Positions 57,250 to 64,000 of a stretch of DNA of 64,000 bases are shown one piece after another. The notes below the pieces were generated by a model that was not told where the DNA came from, searched no databases, and saw only the letters and a list, made by a program, of their open reading frames with translations. A program made the position numbers and the translations under genes. The stretch is taken from contig CANTFL010001018.1 in NCBI GenBank assembly GCA_947650285.1, forward strand, positions 1 through 64,000. The letters run 5' to 3'. This DNA comes from Hyaloperonospora brassicae (lineage: Eukaryota > Oomycota > Peronosporomycetes > Peronosporales > Peronosporaceae). How positions within the stretch are numbered: position 1 is the first letter of the stretch; each line of letters starts with the position of its first letter.

Positions 57250-58382
57250 CGCTAGACATGCTAAGCATCTTACATTGTCGTCGGTCTTAGGTATGACCAT
57301 TACTCTTGATAGCGGCTGCAGTGTACATAAGAAGCTTTGACTGGCGGACTTGTTCGCTGTCACCGAAGCAGACTGAACGAGCAACTTTTCGTAGTAAATC
57401 CATCGATTCGTCTTGTCTGTGGTAGAGTCTACCTCTCGCATTAGCGACACGAGGCGGTTTGAAGCGTGGACTTCTGAGTGCTTTTGCATGGACTGCAAAG
57501 TCGCGCCGCATATGATACAATCCTTCTCGAGCTGTGAAGCTTGAGACTCGTTGCGTTCACGACTGCAAAGATGCTATCAACAAGGCATCTTGGCGCAATA
57601 TGTTCCTGACTGCATTGTCTGCAAAAGCAGGTGGGAATGTGGTACGAAGGCTTCATGTCAAATTTGCCACCAAGACATTCTGACTAAAGTGACGCTGTAG
57701 CAGACAGGAGAAGCACCTCGGCCGACCAAAGATCAATCACTACTGCACGTAGAATGTGTGCATCGCTTGACTTTGACTCGAGTGGGCGAAATCGTAAAGT
57801 GATTACAGGACCCGAAGAGATGAACCTCTACGTCATTGTCCTTTCAAGCCTTTTTTTTGCCAGAATGAAGAAGCTCAGTGTCAGTCTGAGCTTAGTCGCT
57901 GGCAGATAGTGTTTATCAAGTCAAGGCAATCTCTCTTGTCTATCGGACCGAGTGAGTCTCGGTCATGACGGGCTTCGCCGAAGGACGCCCGGCACATGTC
58001 AGTACGTTTACAAAATGTTGTACCTACGGTTTGATCGCCCACCAAATAACTAACGTTACATACATTAGAATCTTGTCTTGCATTGCATGTATGACAAAGC
58101 ATATGCCTGCCTGCTACAGGAAGGTCTGAGCTGCACGTGAGGTCATCGCAATGGTCGTAAGAACGGACACTGTACCCGGCGTCCATCTTATTTATTCACA
58201 GTTCTGTTAAGAAGCAAGCAATCTTCATCAAACGACGTGATAAGGTAATTGAATGGATCTTCGAGGAGCATGAAGGCATTCAAAATAAAAGCTGTGACGC
58301 GATCACGCTCGTTGAATGGCACTGGAAAGAATTGGATACTTACACGTGTACTGTTGCGACAACAGGTCGCGTCAGATGGCAC
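57250..58382 (-). pseudogene. Unidentified degraded multi-exon gene (START-like pattern?)
   Basis: The minus strand reads LLEDPFNYLITSFDEDCLLL then RTVNK, and after a one-base frame change DAGYSVRSYDHCDDLTC, GRHMLCHTCNARQDSN and SYLVGDQTVGTTFCKRTDMC (58382-57890). Further left, after a TTTGCAG acceptor, it reads KDCIICGATLQSMQKHSEVH and SLMREVDSTTDKTNRWIYYE (57540-57250). The style recalls the large START/FYVE-like families of oomycetes, but that is only a resemblance. The frameshift at 58187 and missing exons suggest a pseudogene or poorly resolved gene. Confidence 0.35.
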
Positions 58383-58906
58383 GTAAAGTCAACGCGGTAC
58401 GAGTCGATGTGACCTAGGAAGCAATGGAGTCTTTCAAGAAGGAAATGAAGTGGAATAGCTGCACGATGAGGTCAAGGCAGCCGAGACAGCAGAAAACAGT
58501 ACATCCGTTAGTGCCAACGTCAAACGTGCCGAGTCAAGGCTAGAGCAGAGAGCTGTAGGGGCGTCAGAGACACCACAACAGTGTATCGATCACATTGAAC
58601 TTTGACGCACTGCTGATGCGAGCGTTCTCATGAGGTCACGAGCCCAAGCAAGTCGTTGCATGACGTGGGAATCTCGGACAAGAGGACTGGTCATCTCCAA
58701 TGAGACATATAGCTTACTGTCGTGATAGTCCGGGCGCTATTTGGTCGCATCCCTTTGTTCGTCTAAAAACTGGCTGCAGTGCGATGACTCGTAGATCTGA
58801 TTGTACGCATCCTTTGAGGATACAGGAATAAACCTAACAATCTGATTCTGAGTGAAAAGTAGCAGCAGCAGCTTACTACGTGCTCAACAGAGAGAACAAA
58901 TTACTT

Positions 58907-58908
<2 letters not shown>
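58383..58908. other. Intergenic with a weak coding trace
   Basis: A plus-strand trace (EAMESFKKEMKWNS, SVSANVKRAESRLEQRAVGA, about 58420-58600) has coiled-coil character but is broken by stops. Confidence 0.35.
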
Positions 58909-58992
<84 letters not shown>

Positions 58993-59023
58993 GCTACTAC
59001 TACCACTACTACTACTACTACTT
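58909..59023 (+). repeat. (ACT)n microsatellite
   Basis: About 38 ACT units with a few ACC/GCT interruptions. The poly-Thr ORF across it is not taken as a gene. Confidence 0.95.
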
Positions 59024-59192
59024 CTTTAGCCAAACAGAAGAGGATCGAGCCAAATCCGAAGCGCAATTCGTCACTGACCTATATAGATAGATAGGTCCTA
59101 TCCGCGCACAATAACCGGACATTCCTACTTTTGCCGCTCGATCCACTTATTGAGTCGACTCTCATCGTGTGAGTCTCTCCGACCTGAGACCC

Positions 59193-59232
59193 AATCAGAC
59201 AGTCAGACAATCAGACAATCAGACAATCAGAC
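59193..59232 (+). repeat. 8-bp tandem repeat (AATCAGAC, 5 copies)
   Basis: Five units followed by CGAC repeats, about 50 bp upstream of the MoaB-like start codon, probably in the 5' leader. A GATA-rich stretch in intron 1 (59440-59486) is similar in kind. Confidence 0.85.
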
Positions 59233-59279
59233 CGACCGACCGACAGACGCTCCACCCGTCCAGTTCCGACAACCGATCG

Positions 59280-60435
59280 ATGAACGGATCTCGTCTGTGC
59301 CTGTCGCACCTGCAGAGGATCATGCACACGCACGTCCCCACTTTGCGCACGCGCCATCTGTCAAGTTGCAACTCAGCGCCCTGTGCTGCGATATGTGTCA
59401 TCGCCAACGAAGTGCTCACGGGAAAAGTACGGACTCGATAGATATATAGATATACAGATACAGATAGAGATAGAGATAGAGATCCAGTCAGTCAGTCAGC
59501 TAGAAATCCTATTGCGTCGTTCGTCAAACTTCCCCGGACGCTAATGGAACGTGTGCGTCATGTGGCAGACTCTGGACACCAACTCGCACTGGATCGCCAA
59601 GTTTATGTTCCGTCGGGGCATTGATCTCAAGCGCGTTGTGGTCGTCCCGGACGACGAAGAGGCGATCGGTTCGACGGTCCAAGAGCTTTCGCAGATGGTT
59701 GGCCCCACGGGCTATGTCTTGACCACGGGCGGCATTGGACCGACGCACGACGACATCACGTACGAGAGTGTGGTACGTCTCTTTTTGCTGAAGGACGTGT
59801 GGTGTGGATCGGAGCTCATTGTCGGGTGTCTGCTTTTTCTACTAGGCAAAGGCGTTTGGTCGTGGTGTTGAGTACCACGAGCCGACGCTGAGGGCATTGG
59901 AGGCTGCTATGGTAAAGAGCGCATCCGAACTGACGGAAGGCAGAAAGCGCATGGCGCTACTCCCTGCTGGCTGCAAGACGCTTCGGACCGACTTCTGGAC
60001 ACCGATTGCAGTTGTCGAGAATGTGTATATCCTGCCGGGCATACCGTCAATGGTTCGGTCGATGCTCACTGCGGCCGAAGAGCACTTTACCGGCGTTTCC
60101 ATCTTCCGTGCGATTGTACGTATTCGCTCAGACTAAAGCTGTTGTCGCCGTCACCGACGATTCCTTGCTGACACGCTCGTTTGTCGTGCGCGCAGGTCAA
60201 AACGATCCAAATGGAAGGCGACATTGCCGCTCAGCTAAGTGCCGTGCAAGATGCGCACCCGAACATTGCGATCGGGAGCTACGTGAACTTGACGAAAGAC
60301 GAGACGGGCGTGCGCGACACGAGTTTCAGCACGCGCATCACTGTTGAAGGACGTGACGAAACTGAAGTGATGCAAGTCAGTGACGAAATCGCAAAGCTCT
60401 TTGACGGCAAGCGCGAGTTTCCTGCTAGCGAATGA
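59280..60435 (+). CDS. MoaB/CinA-like molybdopterin-binding-domain protein (FLAD1 N-domain type)
   Basis: Four exons, 59280-59426, 59569-59772, 59846-60115 and 60196-60435, 286 residues with all phases zero. Family motifs: ICVIANEVLTGKTLDTNSHW (about 38-55), VVVVPDDEEAIG, VLTTGGIGPTHDDITYESVA (about 95-118), KAFGRGVEYHE, and YILPGIPSMVRSML (about 178-191). GGIGPTHDD is the signature of the MoaB/MogA fold. Length and C-terminus (IGSYVNLTKDETG, STRITVEGRDE) match the N-terminal domain of eukaryotic FAD synthases (FLAD1) and CinA N-domains. There is no PAPS-reductase domain, so it is not a complete FAD synthase. The first ~35 residues (RLCLSHLQRIMHTH, LRTRHLSS) have Arg and Ser but no acidic residues and may be a mitochondrial presequence. 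It ends 374 bp from the convergent EDC4 gene. Confidence 0.88.
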
Positions 60436-60809
60436 ATAGACTGCTCCATGCGAACCTTATTGTCACGGGCAGCTCCCTCGAAAGAGTTCGTCTGTCTCAA
60501 TGGGTCGTGACGTGCATGATAAAACGCGTTCGGCTTGGCGTTCTGACACCATACTAAGCGCTCGGGCGCTAAACGAATGGGCGGTGAAAGATCCTCTGAC
60601 ACAGACATAACCTGTGACAGAGAGATAACTACGGGCCCCGATCAGCAAAGGTCGAGCACGCTATCGTCCGTGTCAAGCACAGTTGCTAAGTCATTTTATT
60701 GCACATTCAACGAACTCGGACAAACACACTCTCTGGCCCAAGCGGACGCTAGTCATTCCAGTTTCTCGAAACCTGATCGGAATACCAAACGTTGCATTCG
60801 TCGAGCCCA

Positions 60810-63800
60810 TTACGCAGAGCTGAGCATCGAGTTGAGGACGTGGTGCACGAGAACATACTGCGAGTCGCGGTATTGCGCCGGCACGCCTTTCAGACATGTC
60901 TGCAATTCCTGCAACACGCCGACCGCAAAGCTGGCGATACTCTGATCGTGAACATCCATGATCAAAAGCGACTCCCGCAGCCAGTTGATCTTTGTTTCCA
61001 GATCATCCGCCAGGTCTGCTCCTAATTGCTGCACCAAGCACAGGATCAGCATCTGCGGCAGCTTGGGTGGGCGACAGCTGAGAACAAGTCGCGGGTCACA
61101 CTGCTGGCAAGTAAACGCGACCAGGTTTACGTTTTGTGCACCAAGCGCGAGCTTAAACGCCTCCTCGTAGTCGTTTCGTGCAAGACAGTCGAGCACGACT
61201 CCTTGCTGTGCCTCTAGTTGCAGATCTTCAGGAGACTTGGTGACTGGAACTGACGCAACATTGACGCCTCCAGCATGAACGGCCGAGCTCAATAGCTCCA
61301 CCTGCTCCGTCAAGCTTTCTACCACTTTCGTCAGCTGCTCCAGTTGGCCTATGACGTTTGCGTCGCTACCATTTCCTGCACTGTTCCCAAGAGCGCTGCG
61401 CGTGCCTTGAACAAAAGTGTTGTTTATCTGCTCAAACATTTTCTGCGTAGCAGCCTGGAACGATGGAATCAAAACGTCCTGGAAACACTCACGGAAGGAC
61501 TCACGCACAGGCTGGCGGACGTCTTCGACTACGCGCTGCACCATATCGTCGACGCCGTTCGAGAAATGGTCCGGCAGCGATGTTGCGAGCGCGTCATCCA
61601 GCTTCTGTTTCATCAGCGGAATCAGTTTCTCGCCAATGACATGCTGGAATCCGTTCTGCACGGGTTTCATAAAGTTGTTCTCCATAGTGTGCAACACGAT
61701 GCGGCCCATCGCGGGCACAAGAACCAACTGGAGCTGCTTCTGAATCGACTTTTCCACTTGCGTTGAGACTTGCGACGTCAACTGATCGCCCAAGCTTCCC
61801 ATAGCCACACGCATCTGTTCACGGAGCTCCTCATCACGCTGAAGCTGAGCGGCTTCCATTCGGCGCAACGAAGCAAGAAGCGTCTGTTGCTGGCTCTCGC
61901 TTGCTGTACCGTCAATAGACGGATCATACTGCACAGACGACTCATCGTGAAACGCACGAACCGAAGATGACGGGGAAGAGCGATTGTAAAATCGCAAGTT
62001 GCTAAGCCTCCCTTCGTCTCCCGACATAGACGGCGCTGATACTGAGGCCGTGTCATCACAAGTTGCTAGATGTAGCGGACGAGCACCAGTGCTCCGGGTG
62101 CTTCGAGCCGGTGATAGAGGAGCAGGCGGGAGGCCGTCCAGCGACATTCGATGCAGAGCTTGCTGATTAACATTGCTACCTCGCTCTTCCTCTGCTCGTT
62201 CAGGATCATGAACATCCGTTTCAGTTTCGGGAGTCAATGTCGCTGTAGATGCAGCTCGAGGTGACTCGGCCGCTGTCTGATACGACGTCTCGACGCTCTC
62301 TCCCTCAGTCGTCATGGCGCCAACAGATTGACCGATGTCCCCATTGCCCTCAATCATATCCTCAAGTGAAGCGTGGACACGAGGGACAAAGCACTCGCGC
62401 GCCGACACGTGGTACCGCTGAATAGCATGAGTTTGCAGACAGTACAGCTGCATGGAGAAGTTCAGCTCACCCAGCATGGAGGACGCAATACTGCCATCGC
62501 GAGGCGGTTGGCTCGGAGCAGTGCGGTTCAGCAAACCCATGCTGAGTACAGGATACGCCAACGTAAACTCCGTCACATTGTCAAACTGGCGAGGTGTGTG
62601 TGCGTCACAACTGGGAGCGAGGTGGAAGGCGTATATCAACGGCTTCGACCGGTCGGCCACGAACAGGAACTGTGTCGTGGGATCGAAGGTCGTCTCGTGC
62701 AGAAGTGACAGACTTTCTCGTGTATTATCACACAGCGTTACCGTCTGGTAACACGCAGGAACGGTGTCCTCCGTCAGCATCGCATTCCATAGCGACAAAC
62801 GCGTGTTGGACTCACCACTTATCAGTAGTCCGGGCTGGTTAAGAAAGTTGCCCCCGTAAAAGTGCAGGCTATTCACAGAACCTCCATTGAACGGCTCAAA
62901 GCATTGCACGAAGTCGGCAAGCTGTCCAGGAAGTCGGTCATCCACACGATACACTTGCACGACACCATCGCTGCCAGCAGTGATCACACACTTGCCGCTA
63001 CCTGGTGAAAAAGCCATGTCGTTGATCTGGCCAGACGGTTGGTTGCACACGACACTAATGTCGTACAGGTTCCCGGCACCAGTGCCATAAGCGTCAACTG
63101 CCGACAAGTCGGCAACGAATACCACGCTTCCGTTGACAATCGCAATCTTATTCGAGTCAGATGGATGCCACTTGACACGTTGTGCCTGCGTCGGCACTAG
63201 CTTGATCAGCTCGCGACTCACAGGGTCGCTCTGGATGGCCCAAATGGCTACATGGTGGTCTGTTCCTGAACTCAAGAGTAGATCCGATTCGCTGTTGAAA
63301 AACGCCAGCTCTGTCACCGTGTGGTGTTCGTGTTTCCGCAGCAACAACCGATTTGCCGAGCTTTGACTGATCACGCGGATCAGTCCATTCCGAATCGGGT
63401 ACGAAATAAAGTGCTCGCTGACTGAAATGAGGTTCCCCAGCTGCTGCGACGTGCGTTCCGAATTGTACAGCGTGATGGGCATGACTTCCAGTGATCGGCT
63501 CTCATTGCTCGCAGCGTCGCCCCGCAAATGGTATTCCACCGCCTCGCCACAGAGTCTCGTGCCAGGAGGTGTCGTCACCGCGTCCGTCATGCCAAATCCA
63601 GCGGCAGCAGTGCCAGCACGTCGAGGTGAGCCCGTCAACGAGCTCGACGCGGACCCTCCTGCTCCATTGCTACGGCTGCCGTCCATCGAGCCAGTTGCAG
63701 CACTCCGAGGGGCTGCGGAGTACGCCCCTCTGCTACTGCTAGCAGAGAGGCACGGGACCGGCTGAAACGGAGAAGACACTGGCGGCAGTGGCGCCGATCG

Positions 63801-64000
63801 GGGCGGCAGGAACGCTCCGTGATGCGGCGACAGCTGCTGGAGCAGCGGGAACAGCGAACTGGGCGCACTCAGTGGGGGCGTGGGCGCCGGCAGTCCGTTT
63901 TGCCGCACGTGGTGGTTCATGAGCGGCATCGCGTTCGACGACGACGACAGAAACTGCTGCAGGAACTGGTTCGAGCTGGACGTCGAGATCGCCGGCGGCG
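60810..64000 (-). CDS. EDC4: Enhancer of mRNA decapping 4 (EDC4/Ge-1/Varicose), 5' end beyond window
   Basis: EDC4 scaffolds DCP1-DCP2 in P-bodies and promotes decapping. The frame is open from 60810 to the right edge, at least 1060 codons without an intron. A first in-frame Met at 63929 (MPLMNHHVRQNGLPAPTPPL) is probably internal, since the frame upstream stays open. Pro/Ser-rich start, then WD40-like repeats at about residues 170-480 from that Met (YPIRNGLIRVISQSSANRLL, DLLLSSGTDHHVAIWAIQSD, CVITAGSDGVVQVYRVDD). A Ser/Glu-rich linker follows, then a long helical region (about 690-860, EELREQMRVAMGSLGDQLTS). The conserved C-terminal alpha domain reads CLARNDYEEAFKLALGAQNV and ETKINWLRESLLIMDVHDQS, ending HHVLNSMLSSA. 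Confidence 0.9.
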   Translation of the reverse strand, partial: PPAISTSSSNQFLQQFLSSSSNAMPLMNHHVRQNGLPAPTPPLSAPSSLFPLLQQLSPHHGAFLPPRSAPLPPVSSPFQPVPCLSASSSRGAYSAAPRSAATGSMDGSRSNGAGGSASSSLTGSPRRAGTAAAGFGMTDAVTTPPGTRLCGEAVEYHLRGDAASNESRSLEVMPITLYNSERTSQQLGNLISVSEHFISYPIRNGLIRVISQSSANRLLLRKHEHHTVTELAFFNSESDLLLSSGTDHHVAIWAIQSDPVSRELIKLVPTQAQRVKWHPSDSNKIAIVNGSVVFVADLSAVDAYGTGAGNLYDISVVCNQPSGQINDMAFSPGSGKCVITAGSDGVVQVYRVDDRLPGQLADFVQCFEPFNGGSVNSLHFYGGNFLNQPGLLISGESNTRLSLWNAMLTEDTVPACYQTVTLCDNTRESLSLLHETTFDPTTQFLFVADRSKPLIYAFHLAPSCDAHTPRQFDNVTEFTLAYPVLSMGLLNRTAPSQPPRDGSIASSMLGELNFSMQLYCLQTHAIQRYHVSARECFVPRVHASLEDMIEGNGDIGQSVGAMTTEGESVETSYQTAAESPRAASTATLTPETETDVHDPERAEEERGSNVNQQALHRMSLDGLPPAPLSPARSTRSTGARPLHLATCDDTASVSAPSMSGDEGRLSNLRFYNRSSPSSSVRAFHDESSVQYDPSIDGTASESQQQTLLASLRRMEAAQLQRDEELREQMRVAMGSLGDQLTSQVSTQVEKSIQKQLQLVLVPAMGRIVLHTMENNFMKPVQNGFQHVIGEKLIPLMKQKLDDALATSLPDHFSNGVDDMVQRVVEDVRQPVRESFRECFQDVLIPSFQAATQKMFEQINNTFVQGTRSALGNSAGNGSDANVIGQLEQLTKVVESLTEQVELLSSAVHAGGVNVASVPVTKSPEDLQLEAQQGVVLDCLARNDYEEAFKLALGAQNVNLVAFTCQQCDPRLVLSCRPPKLPQMLILCLVQQLGADLADDLETKINWLRESLLIMDVHDQSIASFAVGVLQELQTCLKGVPAQYRDSQYVLVHHVLNSMLSSA

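Noticed and set aside
58852..59094. Poly-Thr ORF
   Set aside because: Translation of the (ACT)n microsatellite.

Overview
The window is nuclear DNA from an oomycete, most probably a downy mildew or close relative (Peronosporaceae). The evidence is the oomycete-type 18S/ITS/5.8S/28S sequence at the left end, short GT-AG introns of about 65-150 nt in compact genes, and many decayed Copia-type LTR retrotransposons. Direct repeats in ITS2 occur in downy mildews such as Bremia and Plasmopara, but I cannot fix the genus from sequence alone. No RxLR-type effector gene was recognised.

Layout. (1) 1-3357: a decayed rDNA unit (18S without its 5' end, ITS1, 5.8S, ITS2, then only the first ~750 nt of 28S). 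(2) 3521-4630: a broken CMS1-like ribosome-biogenesis gene on the minus strand. (3) 4.7-14.5 kb: gene-poor DNA with a MULE-type transposase remnant (about 6.6-9.7 kb) split by an 897-bp hAT-type element with terminal inverted repeats and an 8-bp target duplication. (4) 14.5-21.3 kb: three conserved housekeeping genes: cytoplasmic dynein light intermediate chain (-), TFIIIC subunit GTF3C3/TFC4 (-), and the kinetochore subunit SPC24 (+), which diverges from the TFIIIC gene across 216 bp and carries a candidate minor-class (U12-type) intron. (5) 22.0-42.4 kb: a nest of four Copia elements. Old element A (+) was interrupted first by D (-, 23683-28595) and later by B (+, 28870-34113); C (-, 37781-42419) sits just to the right. 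(6) 42.7-64 kb: the XPG/Rad2 repair endonuclease (+), an unidentified low-complexity ORF (+), an ENTH-domain epsin (-), a DysF-FYVE-lipase-FYVE protein (-), a MoaB/CinA-like molybdopterin-binding-domain protein (+), and the 3' part of EDC4/Ge-1 (-), which runs off the right edge.

The conserved genes serve separate cell functions (motor transport, Pol III transcription, chromosome segregation, DNA repair, endocytosis, mRNA decapping) and show no pathway clustering. Exon models for GTF3C3, SPC24, XPG, epsin, the lipase and the MoaB-like gene were derived by hand from splice sites, frame and family resemblance. Each keeps frame across every junction and sums to a multiple of three. The first donor of the dynein gene was not resolved. 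All four retroelements are disabled by stops, frameshifts or catalytic substitutions.
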